From: Candidatus Merdiplasma excrementigallinarum
Lineage (GTDB): Bacteria; Bacillota; Clostridia; Lachnospirales; Lachnospiraceae
Length of the DNA stretch: 64,000 bases
Reading direction: 5' to 3'
Assembly (NCBI GenBank): GCA_018713435.1
Contig: DVOS01000036.1
Span: 1-64,000, forward strand
In this document: piece after piece, positions 50,681 through 57,933 of the stretch
Position numbering within the stretch: position 1 is the first letter of the stretch
Layout: the number at the start of each line of letters is the position of its first letter
Position numbers and translations under genes: made by a program
The notes under the pieces: generated by a model
Database searches by the model: none
The model's input: only the letters and a program-made list of their open reading frames with translations
What the model was told of the DNA's origin: nothing

Positions 50681-53509
50681 CTAAACCTGCGTCACATTCG
50701 CAGTGCCAGTGCCTTCCTTGCCCTTCAGAGTCACGGTTTCGGAATAGACTGCACCGCTGGAAACAAGTTCCGTTTGCAGTTCTCCTTTCTCATTATAGGT
50801 TTCTGCTCCGCTCCATCCTGCGGGAAGGGTTTCCTTAAACCGGTACTGTATCGCCGTGCCGTCCTCGGCGTAAACCGGAACAGTCTCGGTAACAGCGCCG
50901 TTGTTCAGCTCCACTGCTTTATAATCGTCCCAGTTCTTTCCGCCATCCGCGGAGCTTTGCAGAACGAACTGATTCTTGAAGGTATCATTCAGAGAAGCGC
51001 CTACATTCGCATATTCACCTTTGAAATAATTCCAATACTGCTTCTGCAGACGAATCTGGGCGGTGTTGTGAATATTCGTATATTCCTTTTCCGTAACCTG
51101 ATACTCTGTAACCGTTACGGCCACGGGTGTGCTATCCACCTTGTATCCTTCCGGCGCAGCTGTCTCTGCCAGCCAGTAGTCTCCGGGCAGCAGATTGTCA
51201 AATTTCAGAACGCCGGTTGTGCCGGTTTTGCCAGTCCATACATTTTCACCTGCGGCAGTCTTGTCTGCTTCGGCGTTATCAGATGTCTTTTTATACAGCT
51301 CATAGGAAACATTTGCAAGGGCCGCCGTCGCGCCATCCTTTGTACCCTCTTTGGTAATCTGAATCGCACCCAGCTTTTCTTTGTTGGTAAAGGTCAGGGA
51401 CTTGCCGCCCTCCTCTTTTCCATTCACTTCTTTCACGCTGGTCAGCGTATAACTGCCGTCAGTAGGTTCCTCCGATACCGATACGAATTCCGTATTATCA
51501 GGAACACCGCTTTCTTCTATTTTATAATTGCCTGCATCCAGGTACACGGTAAGGGACCCGTTGCTGCTCACATTCCCCCCGGCGTTCTCTTCCGGCGACG
51601 GATTAATGATGATCTTGCCGTCAGTCGTTACAGACGTATAGGTGCCATCATCGTTTTTCTTATATAAGGTAACGTTGGTGTCCTCTGACTTACCTTCAAC
51701 CCGGGTCACCTGGAAGGTGGCAGGGCCGGTAACGTAAGCGTTCTGTTCTCCGCCCTTCTTGTACTCACCTTTATCCATGCCGTCATAGCCCTGGATCTTT
51801 TTGGTAATGGTCAGCTTCGCGGGCTGGGTTACCTCTCCGATTTCTACAGAATCGCCGGATTCCGCTGTGGTTGTCTCCTGGCCGCCAGCAAGCTGATAGG
51901 TCAGCGTAACCGTATTTTCTGCGGTCAGTTTCTCCTGATTCGCATCTGTGTAGTTCGCTACAAAGGAATCGTAGGAATAGGTAATCTCCAGTTTGTAAGA
52001 AGAATAATAGGGCGCGCTGTCCTCCACATTATTCAAGTCATGTCCCGCACAGGTATCATAAGGCAGAGACACATTTGCAAGCTGATCTTCCACAGAGGTT
52101 GTTTCCGCAGTGAAAGTCTTCGCCGCATCCAAATCAAACTCCGGTGTGATCACTGCCTTGGAGGCCGCCAGAGGGTTCCCATTCCGATCCAGTACGCCGG
52201 GCACATCATGAAGGGTAATAGTAGTTCCCGCAAAAGGCGTCCGGCCATTTTGTGTATAGTTGCTGGGATCTGAAATCAAATTTTTATTATTAGCGATCAT
52301 TCCCACTTCGATCTGGTAATACACGGTTACCGTACCGGCGGCGCGGTCTATGGTAACACCAGCAGGATCTCCGCTCGTTCCGCCCTGGTCTTCGTCCACC
52401 GTTTTTTTCACAATCCACTCGTCCGGTGAGGTCGTGGTCAGATCCGGAATCTCCGGTGTTTTGCTTACCGTCTGCGAGTAGTTCTTCAGCACCTCGCTTT
52501 TTCCGTCAAATTTATTTATGACATCAAAGTTAGCGCTCATGGAAACCGCATTCTCAGGGAAGCTGTATGTAGTTCCAATGGCTTTTGTACCGTTTTTATC
52601 CGCCAGAGCGGTAATGGTAAAGGATTGATTGCTGTCAGAGACGGCATCCATCGTCCCTTTTATCTTGAAAGTCCAGGCGTTGTTTCCAGCCGCCGTTATG
52701 TCCTCGATGTTCCCGTTATCCACCTTGATCTTGTTTATCAGATCCTGCGTGATAGTCAGGCCTTCCGGCAGCTGAACAGTAACGGAAATTCCCTTGTATG
52801 TATCAATGAGAGACTGGGGCGGATTGTAGTCAAACAGGGGAGAGCCTTTTGTCCCATATGTTACCCTGTAGGTAATCTGGTCCCCCGTCATGATCGTTCC
52901 GTTTTCTCCCCCTGCTGTCTGTACCATGGACACGTCAAGCATATCCAGGTAAGTATCAGATGAAGGATTTCCGAAGTAGGATTCCGCCATATCCTGCAGG
53001 TCCTGCAGGTCCGTTTTCTGTTCTTCATCCTCCCCCTCATTCAGAAGATTGATCTCATTCTCTTCCTCCTGCTCCTGGGGTTCGGTCTCGGTCAGGGCCA
53101 TAAGGTCTTCTCTTACGTAGCCCTTTGTGCCCTCCGCTGTCTGCACCTCATACCATTTCAGGTCGTCCCCCGGAATGGTCAGCAGGTTCACTGCCGTCAC
53201 AGCCGTATCCTTTGCCAGAGTAGCAAGGGAATTGCTCTCTGTGGTGGGCTGTTCCCGCAGGTTCACCGTGTCAGCGGTGATGATGCCCTGTTGGTTAATC
53301 ACCTTTGTCTCCGTAGGTGTGAAGGCGCTGGTTTCGTCCCCTCCCCCGACATTTTCCGGATCTGTTTCCCCGGGCGTTGCTGCCGGAGCATTATTCTGGA
53401 TGGAATATCCCACAATGTCCGCAAATACGCTCATGGTCTGAGTGGAACAGATCATTGACAGTGCCAGCACCACGGCCAGCAGTCTTTGCCATACTTTTCT
53501 CTTACCCAT
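50681..53509 (-). CDS. Giant adhesin, N-terminal 942 residues with signal peptide, ending at in-frame TAG
   Basis: The ORF starts at ATG 53509 after AAAGGAGAAC. It has a signal peptide (about 1-31; LLAVVLALSMICSTQTMSVF), an SH3b-like domain (about 85-145; ADTVNLREQPTTESNS and GTKGYVREDLMAL), an acidic linker, an Ig-like adhesin segment (about 190-420) and further Cna_B/SpaA-type domains (KEETAAPEGYK-like LAETAAPEGYKVD). It stops ...GTANVTQV-TAG, and ATG AAA AAC continues in the same frame for another 5,194 codons of the same domain type. Together they would be about 6,137 residues. The 68-aa WQG paralog gene lies 73 bp upstream. Either a recent nonsense mutation, read-through or TAGATG reinitiation applies. 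Confidence 0.85.
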   Translation of the reverse strand: MGKRKVWQRLLAVVLALSMICSTQTMSVFADIVGYSIQNNAPAATPGETDPENVGGGDETSAFTPTETKVINQQGIITADTVNLREQPTTESNSLATLAKDTAVTAVNLLTIPGDDLKWYEVQTAEGTKGYVREDLMALTETEPQEQEEENEINLLNEGEDEEQKTDLQDLQDMAESYFGNPSSDTYLDMLDVSMVQTAGGENGTIMTGDQITYRVTYGTKGSPLFDYNPPQSLIDTYKGISVTVQLPEGLTITQDLINKIKVDNGNIEDITAAGNNAWTFKIKGTMDAVSDSNQSFTITALADKNGTKAIGTTYSFPENAVSMSANFDVINKFDGKSEVLKNYSQTVSKTPEIPDLTTTSPDEWIVKKTVDEDQGGTSGDPAGVTIDRAAGTVTVYYQIEVGMIANNKNLISDPSNYTQNGRTPFAGTTITLHDVPGVLDRNGNPLAASKAVITPEFDLDAAKTFTAETTSVEDQLANVSLPYDTCAGHDLNNVEDSAPYYSSYKLEITYSYDSFVANYTDANQEKLTAENTVTLTYQLAGGQETTTAESGDSVEIGEVTQPAKLTITKKIQGYDGMDKGEYKKGGEQNAYVTGPATFQVTRVEGKSEDTNVTLYKKNDDGTYTSVTTDGKIIINPSPEENAGGNVSSNGSLTVYLDAGNYKIEESGVPDNTEFVSVSEEPTDGSYTLTSVKEVNGKEEGGKSLTFTNKEKLGAIQITKEGTKDGATAALANVSYELYKKTSDNAEADKTAAGENVWTGKTGTTGVLKFDNLLPGDYWLAETAAPEGYKVDSTPVAVTVTEYQVTEKEYTNIHNTAQIRLQKQYWNYFKGEYANVGASLNDTFKNQFVLQSSADGGKNWDDYKAVELNNGAVTETVPVYAEDGTAIQYRFKETLPAGWSGAETYNEKGELQTELVSSGAVYSETVTLKGKEGTGTANVTQV

Positions 53510-53582
53510 ATTGTTCTCCTTTCTCTATATCCCGCTATCTATAATAATCAATCATGATTTCTCTGATTGTATTTTCCCTCTG

Positions 53583-53789
53583 TCATCCTGTACCGTCCTC
53601 CCCCGGCCCGGTACCACGCAGCTTCGTCTCCAGGGCGCTGTCCATCAGCTTCATCAGTTCCAGGGCGCTCCGGAATTTCTGTGTCCTGTTCTGATCCGCC
53701 CACACGACCTCACCCTGCCAGGTGGCGTTTTCGTAATGCTGCACATGGACGACGAAAGTTCCCAAGTCCCTTCGCTTGTCCTGTTTCAT
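53583..53789 (-). CDS. WQG-motif small protein 3 (68 aa), adhesin operon
   Basis: Unrecognised family. The 68-aa protein consists almost only of the motif core GTFVVHVQHYENATWQGEVV followed by KFRSALELMKLMDSALE. The core is shared with two larger proteins flanking the BTAD regulator. The predicted core is a pair of beta strands with a turn at WQG followed by a helix. It lacks signal peptide and membrane span, so it should be cytoplasmic. It is the first gene after the GAAA-repeat promoter and is followed by the giant adhesin. GGGGAGG lies 12 nt upstream of the ATG. A regulatory or assembly role for the adhesin is plausible but unproven. Confidence 0.65.
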   Translation of the reverse strand: MKQDKRRDLGTFVVHVQHYENATWQGEVVWADQNRTQKFRSALELMKLMDSALETKLRGTGPGEDGTG

Positions 53790-53887
53790 ACTCTGCCGTT
53801 TCCTCCCCTCAGTCGCTTTCCTTCTCTTTGTCTCTTTTATATGGTAACAGAGCCGGTTTTACCCCGGACTCCCGCATCGTTTTCTCT

Positions 53888-53924
53888 ATTATAACAGCTG
53901 CCCTATTTCCTCATCTCTTTCGTG
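53888..53924 (-). promoter_or_regulatory. Activator-type promoter with GAAA direct repeats (adhesin operon)
   Basis: On the minus strand CACGAAAGAG and GGAAATA lie 11-12 bp apart, then 10 bp, then TATAAT (53888-53893), without a -35 box. SARP/BTAD regulators typically bind direct repeats about 11 bp apart just upstream of the -10. The spacing is identical to the TEAP-gene promoter. Confidence 0.65.
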
Positions 53925-53942
53925 AAACAGGTTTTTTTCCAT

Positions 53943-54374
53943 TTATCTGGCGCTGTCAAATAATTTTAACAACTCCAGGGCGCTTCGGAAGGTCTGGAGC
54001 CGCTGCCGCTCCGCCCAGAAGATCTCTCCCTGCCAGGTGGCGTTCTGCCGGTACTGCACGTGCACCAGAAAGGTGGCGCATCTTCCCTGCTGCCCGGCCA
54101 CCTCCTCGGCCGATACTGCGGGGGTTTTCTCCCCCCGCCCTGTCTCCGGGTTCTTCTTTCCGTAGCTTCTCATCTCCACGGAGGCCTGGGGATAACCGAT
54201 CCGGTCCATCAGTTCCTCCATCAGGGTCAGAAGCTGATATTCATTCTGAAACAGGCCCGGCTCCTTTCCGTACCGGTGGTACAGGCGGCCGCTGCTGCCT
54301 GCCGCCCCTCTCTCGTCGATGCAGACGCACATCAGGTCAGGCGCCGTCATGCCTCTAATGAAATGCTCACTCAT
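53943..54374 (-). CDS. WQG-motif protein 2 (143 aa)
   Basis: Unrecognised family. The C-terminal half contains ATFLVHVQYRQNATWQGEIF and TFRSALELLKLFDSAR, the shared motif with the 68-aa and 162-aa proteins. The N-terminal half (SEHFIRGMTAPDLMCVCIDE, then LLTLMEELMDRIGYPQASVE) resembles the N-terminal half of the 162-aa paralog in layout (a LxxLMExLMDxxGxPxA helix). ATG 54374 after AAGGAG is preferred; the track ATG (54392) overlaps the BTAD stop as ATGA. It is the last gene of the regulator operon. No enzyme motif is visible. Confidence 0.65.
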   Translation of the reverse strand: MSEHFIRGMTAPDLMCVCIDERGAAGSSGRLYHRYGKEPGLFQNEYQLLTLMEELMDRIGYPQASVEMRSYGKKNPETGRGEKTPAVSAEEVAGQQGRCATFLVHVQYRQNATWQGEIFWAERQRLQTFRSALELLKLFDSAR

Positions 54375-54388
54375 GCTCCCTCTCCTTC

Positions 54389-55642
54389 TCATCCCTTATC
54401 CCAGATGTCTGCCGAGCCGGAAAAACTGCGGCCGGTCTCCGGTATGTCCGGGCTGATCTCCGCCACAGAGGCCACGTAGAAGTCCACCTGGAACTCGTTC
54501 CTTCTCATTCTGCGCCGGAAGGCCCCGCCGATCCTGGCAGATACCTTGCTGCAGTTTTCCTGGTTGATGCCGGAAAGCATCACCAGATACTGGCCCACAT
54601 TGTACCGGGTGTAGAAGTCTCCCCGCCGCAGGGACTCCCGGATGGCGTCCATCAGCATCCCGGACACTTCCCGGTTCCGCTCGTCCTCCCCCAGGACGGG
54701 GCCCTTGCTGTTTCGCAGGGTGCACAGCATAATGTAAACCGACGTGCCGTTTCTCTCCATCATCCGGCTGATGATGTGGTAAATATCCACAAAGCTGGGG
54801 AAGGTGCAGAAGTAGGCTCCCTTCACCATCTCCCGCTCGATGAGGCCCTGCTTGATATCCTCAATGGCTCCCGCCGACTGGGAAATCCGCTCGCTCATGA
54901 ACCGGAACCGCTCCAGCATCTGGGGAGAGGGGGGCAGGCTCAGCTCATCGAAGAACAGCCTGGTGGTGGTCTGGTAAATCTCCATGGCTTCCTGGTAGCG
55001 GGCCATGGCGATCAGGCTGTCGATCCGCCAGATCTGCCATTCCTCAAAGGGATAAATGGCGGACGCCTGGGTGGTCAGCTGATAGATCTCCTCAAACTCT
55101 TCCTTCTCTTTCAGCCATCCGCACAGCTCCTCCAAACAGGAAAAGTACAGGTTCCGGTAATGGATGTTCCGCACGGTGACCCAGTCCTCGCCGATCATAT
55201 CCGGCAGGAACTCTCCCGCGTAGAGGCCGCAGGCTTCCCGGTAAAATTCCATCTTTTTCTCAGTCTCTTCCTCCCGCTGCCCGGCCAGGACTTTCTCCTC
55301 AAACCGGCAGCAGTCGATTTCCACAGGGATCTCGGGATCCCAACGGCACATACCCTTCTGTATGTTGATGTAATTGCTCTCCGGCAGCCCTGCCGCTTTC
55401 AGCTGGCGGCGCAGGCGGAACAGGGTGTTGTTCAGGCTGCCGTTCCTGTTTTCCACATCCTCCCGGCCGTACAGGCCGTCGATGAGGCTGGTCTTGGCGA
55501 TGCCGTCCTCCTGATGGAGCAGCACCATCTGTAAAAGCTGGGTTGTCTTGGAGACGCTGCTGCGGTCCAGGATCAGCTCTTTTCCCGCATACAGGAGGGA
55601 AAATCCGCCCAGCATTTTGACAATTAATCGATTATCCGGCAT
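54389..55642 (-). CDS. BTAD/SARP-like transcriptional regulator with degenerate GGDEF-like C terminus
   Basis: The 417-aa protein begins with an OmpR/PhoB-type winged helix (about 1-95; KMLGGFSLLYAGKELILDRS and LFRLRRQLKAAGL) and a bacterial transcriptional activator (BTAD) helical-repeat domain (about 100-245; CCRFEEKV...LYAGEFLPDM). The C-terminal 150 residues (TSVYIMLCTLRNSKGP, LRRGDFYTRYNVGQYLVML) follow the layout of a GGDEF domain, but the GGDEF signature reads NVGQY, so no cyclase activity is expected. ATG 55642 follows GAGGAGG and overlaps the stop of WQG protein 1 by 11 bp; its stop overlaps the next gene. It is likely the activator of the adhesin and TEAP promoters. Confidence 0.85.
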   Translation of the reverse strand: MPDNRLIVKMLGGFSLLYAGKELILDRSSVSKTTQLLQMVLLHQEDGIAKTSLIDGLYGREDVENRNGSLNNTLFRLRRQLKAAGLPESNYINIQKGMCRWDPEIPVEIDCCRFEEKVLAGQREEETEKKMEFYREACGLYAGEFLPDMIGEDWVTVRNIHYRNLYFSCLEELCGWLKEKEEFEEIYQLTTQASAIYPFEEWQIWRIDSLIAMARYQEAMEIYQTTTRLFFDELSLPPSPQMLERFRFMSERISQSAGAIEDIKQGLIEREMVKGAYFCTFPSFVDIYHIISRMMERNGTSVYIMLCTLRNSKGPVLGEDERNREVSGMLMDAIRESLRRGDFYTRYNVGQYLVMLSGINQENCSKVSARIGGAFRRRMRRNEFQVDFYVASVAEISPDIPETGRSFSGSADIWDKG

Positions 55643-56120
55643 ATTCTCCTCCTCGTTTCTGCAATTCTTCAATCTTTTCCATCATATATCCCATCAGCTC
55701 CAGCACGCTGCGGAACTGGTAAACCCCGGCGTCCCCGGAGAAGTGTACGCTTCCCTGCCAGCTCACGTTCTGCCTGTAGCGCAGCGTGAGAAATACGGCA
55801 AAGAGTTCTCCCTTCATGGCGCCGAATTCCTTAAATTCATGGTAAAACCGGACTCCTTTTTCCTCTTCCCCCGACGGGCCGCCCTCCGGGCGAAGGGTAC
55901 GCCTGGCGGGGCTGGCTTCCGGAAAGCCCAGGCTGTCGCACAGCCTGTCAATCTTCAGGATCATATCCCCCATCCCCCGGAAGGGAAGCGGATTTTCCAG
56001 GCAGCAGTGGCAGATCAGGCCGGCTGGTTCCAGCCCCTCCAGCTTCTGCACGCAGATTTTTATGTCGTTCATAACTATTTTCAGGGAAAGCGGGGCAGCC
56101 GCTTCTGTCCGACTGTTCAT
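55632..56120 (-). CDS. WQG-motif protein 1 (162 aa)
   Basis: Unrecognised family. The first gene of the regulator operon has GELFAVFLTLRYRQNVSWQG and YQFRSVLELMGYMMEKIEEL at its C terminus, the core shared with the other two WQG proteins. The N-terminal half includes MILKIDRLCDSLGFPEASPA, parallel to LMDRIGYPQA in protein 2, and two Cys (LICHCCLEN). GAGGGGG precedes ATG 56120 by 8 nt. Its end overlaps the BTAD start, implying stoichiometric production with the regulator and possibly direct interaction with it. Confidence 0.65.
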   Translation of the reverse strand: MNSRTEAAAPLSLKIVMNDIKICVQKLEGLEPAGLICHCCLENPLPFRGMGDMILKIDRLCDSLGFPEASPARRTLRPEGGPSGEEEKGVRFYHEFKEFGAMKGELFAVFLTLRYRQNVSWQGSVHFSGDAGVYQFRSVLELMGYMMEKIEELQKRGGEYAG

Positions 56121-56221
56121 CCTTTGGCCCCCTCTCTGTTTGCCTCCCGGCTCTGTTTTCCCGGGACGCCTGCCGCAGGGGCGGCAGTCTCCATGGTATT
56201 TTTATTCCATCTTATTCTTTA

Positions 56222-56250
56222 ATTATAAATTGCAGCCAACACAGTGTCAA
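56222..56250 (-). promoter_or_regulatory. Consensus sigma-A promoter of the WQG1-BTAD-WQG2 operon
   Basis: Perfect TTGACA (complement of 56245-56250), 17-bp spacer, perfect TATAAT (complement of 56222-56227). The regulator is thus transcribed without the GAAA-repeat box and should be made constitutively. Confidence 0.85.
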
Positions 56251-56487
56251 CCTGAAAAGGGGCGGACACCCGGCAATTTTTACCTGTTTTCACCCCGTTT
56301 GCGGTCCTTTTTTTGTAAATGTGGACAACTTTTTTCTTCCGGAAGGAGGTGTGGATAAGGCTCTGCCTGTGGATAACCCCGGGAAAGGGAGGGATTTGCG
56401 CAGGTTTCATAACCCTTTTGAGGTATGTGAGGTTATATATCATATATTTAGGAAAAAATTTTCGGTTTTGAAGACGCAGAAAAAATT

Positions 56488-56589
56488 ATGGTCTATTCCT
56501 TTGAGTCTGATGATACCGCAGAATATGCCTTCTCAGAGGCTGCCAGAGCCGGGATCTATGACATCTGGAGATTGATTTCAGTTCCATAG
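56488..56589 (+). pseudogene. Possible gene remnant (33 codons)
   Basis: The frame reads FGFEDAEKI then MVYSFESDDTAEYAFSEAARAG and ends IYDIWRLISVP. It has protein-like composition but no ribosome-binding site and no continuation upstream. I do not recognise the parent gene. The rest of 56260-56610 appears non-coding. Confidence 0.25.
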
Positions 56590-56614
56590 ATATCCAAGCA
56601 TAAAATAATAAGCC

Positions 56615-56643
56615 TTGAAAGGCCAGCATAGATATGCTATATT
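56615..56643 (+). promoter_or_regulatory. Promoter of antitoxin RNA, copy 1
   Basis: TTGAAA (56615-56620), 17 bp, TATATT (56638-56643). Copy 2 at 56996-57024 has the same boxes and spacing. Confidence 0.7.
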
Positions 56644-56649
56644 GATACT

Positions 56650-56749
56650 AGAAAAGGGGAAGCCACAGAAGCGGCCTACCCTCAAATAGTAATTAGCAGT
56701 TACTTAGTAACAGCCGTTCACTATTGCAGTAGTGGACGGCTACTTTTTT
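56650..56749 (+). ncRNA. Type I antitoxin RNA, copy 1
   Basis: The predicted RNA of about 100 nt starts after the promoter (conserved block GAAAAGGGGAAGCCACAG) and ends at the hairpin AGCCGTTCACTA / TAGTGGACGGCT followed by TTTTTT. Its 3' end overlaps the last codon of the convergent toxin gene, so base pairing with the 3' part of the toxin mRNA is expected, as in txpA/RatA-type systems. Confidence 0.65.
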
Positions 56750-56832
56750 CCCTTGAAGATCTCATAGCAAAGACCAACAAGAGCGACAATGAATATCATC
56801 AACTGGATTAAATCCGAGTATGTAACATTCAT
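56740..56832 (-). CDS. Type I toxin, small membrane (holin-like) peptide
   Basis: The 30-aa peptide MNVTYSDLIQLMIFIVALVG... ends YEIFKGKK: a short polar start, one hydrophobic span and a Lys-rich tail, the layout of Firmicute holin-like type I toxins that damage the membrane. ATG 56832 is preferred; an in-frame ATG at 56838 (adding MP) is only 3 nt from GGAGG. The ribosome-binding site GGAGGG can pair with CCCTCC 12 nt upstream, hiding it in the full-length mRNA. TGTTATACT at 56923-56931 (complement) is a likely extended -10 promoter. Too short for the ORF track. Confidence 0.7.
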   Translation of the reverse strand: MNVTYSDLIQLMIFIVALVGLCYEIFKGKK

Positions 56833-56995
56833 CGGCATCGCCCTCCTTTCTTTCGTCTGGAGGGTTAGCCCCTCCGATACGCGGAGGGCAAGCCGCCCGG
56901 CTCTGTGGTTCCCCATGCAGGAAGTATAACAATTTTATTTAAAAGTATTTTGATTCAGTAAGCTGATAGCTGTAAACTAATAAAAAAGATAAGTC

Positions 56996-57024
56996 TTGAA
57001 AGACTATCTACGATATGCTATATT
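56996..57024 (+). promoter_or_regulatory. Promoter of antitoxin RNA, copy 2
   Basis: TTGAAA (56996-57001), 17 bp, TATATT (57019-57024), as in copy 1. Confidence 0.65.
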
Positions 57025-57030
57025 GATACT

Positions 57031-57133
57031 AGAAAAGGGGAAGCCACAGGAGCGGCCTACCCTCACATACTTTACAACTTACATTTATACGATGTCAGCC
57101 GTCAGCTAGTTCCGGTAGTTGGCGGCTATTTTC
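57031..57133 (+). ncRNA. Type I antitoxin RNA, copy 2
   Basis: The block GAAAAGGGGAAGCCACAG and GCGGCCTACCCTCA are kept as in copy 1. The RNA ends at AGCCGTCAGCTA / TAGTTGGCGGCT followed by ATTTT. The middle has diverged, so the two RNAs probably do not cross-act fully. Confidence 0.55.
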
Positions 57134-57194
57134 GTCTGTCCTTGAAAATCTCGTAAGCAAAATCGACAAGGGAAACCATGAATATTCTTTCCAT
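57126..57194 (-). pseudogene. Decayed second copy of the type I toxin
   Basis: The frame MERIFMVSLVDFAYEIFKDR ends in RK and aligns with the C-terminal MIFIVALVGLCYEIFKGKK of copy 1, but charged residues interrupt the hydrophobic span. No Shine-Dalgarno sequence precedes the only ATG and the N-terminal codons are lost. The toxin has decayed while its antitoxin promoter is intact. Confidence 0.55.
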
Positions 57195-57214
57195 TATCCA
57201 GAAATGTTTTAAAG

Positions 57215-57243
57215 TTGCTTTTCTGTCATTTCCATGCTATACT
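57215..57243 (+). promoter_or_regulatory. Promoter of the queT leader
   Basis: TTGCTT (57215-57220), 17 bp, TATACT (57238-57243), giving a leader of about 120 nt before queT. Confidence 0.6.
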
Positions 57244-57315
57244 ATGACCTGCTGCAAAGCCCATTAAAACCAAGGTCTTTCCGGGCTTGCCGCCGATTCC
57301 CGGCGTAAAATGAAT

Positions 57316-57358
57316 CGAGTGTTCGAGACCTTCCACTCGTAAAACAAAACTAAAGGAG
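57316..57358 (+). promoter_or_regulatory. preQ1-I riboswitch
   Basis: CGAGTG / CACTCG form a 6-bp P1 stem around a pyrimidine-containing loop (TTCGAGACCTTC), followed by the A-rich tail TAAAACAAAACTAAAGGAG, the compact preQ1-I layout. The tail runs into the queT ribosome-binding site, and CCTT in the loop can pair with AAGG, so translation control is likely. An upstream AAGGTCT (57272-57278) can pair with AGACCTT in the loop as an alternative fold. Confidence 0.65.
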
Positions 57359-57368
57359 AAAACTGAAT

Positions 57369-57869
57369 ATGAGAGACAAAAAGGTATTATTTCTGGTCCA
57401 GGCGGCTGCCATTGCAGCCATCTACGTGGTTCTGACGGTTGCGTTCGCCCCCCTTTCCTTCGGGGAAGTGCAGGTGCGGTTCGCGGAGGGGCTGACGGTG
57501 CTTCCCTACTTTACACCGGCCGCCATTCCCGGCCTGTTTGCGGGATGCCTGATCGGCAACTTCTTTGGCGGCGCCATTCCCGTGGATATTCTCTGCGGAA
57601 GCCTTGCCACCCTGGCGGGGGCTGTGATTTCCCGGCTGCTGCGAAAGCACAAATTCCTGGTGCCCCTTCCGCCCATTATCGCCAATATCCTGGTGGTGCC
57701 CTTCGTGCTCTTCTACGGATACGGCGTAAATCTTCCCATCCCATTCCTGATGTTGACGGTGGGGATCGGCGAGGTACTTTCCTGCGGCGTCATCGGCACC
57801 ATTCTGCTGCTGGCCCTGGAGCGTTACAGAGGAACCCTCTTCGGGACGCACGGCTCCCTTTCCGCATAG
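57369..57869 (+). CDS. queT: QueT-family queuosine-precursor transporter
   Basis: The 166-aa membrane protein is an energy-coupling-factor-type substrate-specific component (QueT family) that takes up preQ0/preQ1 or related deazapurines for queuosine tRNA modification. Hydrophobic segments alternate with family motifs: AAIAAIYVVLTVAFAPLSFG, VQVRFAEGLTVLPYFTP, AIPGLFAGCLIGNFFGG and PIPFLMLTVGIGEVLSC. It needs the shared ECF ATPase/EcfT module encoded elsewhere. AAAGGAG precedes ATG 57369. The upstream preQ1-I-like leader supports the substrate. Confidence 0.92.
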   Translation: MRDKKVLFLVQAAAIAAIYVVLTVAFAPLSFGEVQVRFAEGLTVLPYFTPAAIPGLFAGCLIGNFFGGAIPVDILCGSLATLAGAVISRLLRKHKFLVPLPPIIANILVVPFVLFYGYGVNLPIPFLMLTVGIGEVLSCGVIGTILLLALERYRGTLFGTHGSLSA

Positions 57870-57933
57870 CCGGATACCCCGGCCCAGATATGGGCATACT
57901 TTTTCAGATCAAAATACCGACGGTATAGACCAA

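Noticed and set aside
50681-50683. Genome-wide recoding of TAG (for example pyrrolysine) to explain the split adhesin
   Set aside because: TAG is used as the normal final stop in other genes here, such as deoC, queT, the amylase and the type I toxin, so general reassignment is unlikely; local suppression or mutation remains possible.
54396-54725. Minus-strand 109-aa ORF inside the BTAD gene
   Set aside because: It is an out-of-frame overlap of the regulator, whose frame carries the recognisable domains.
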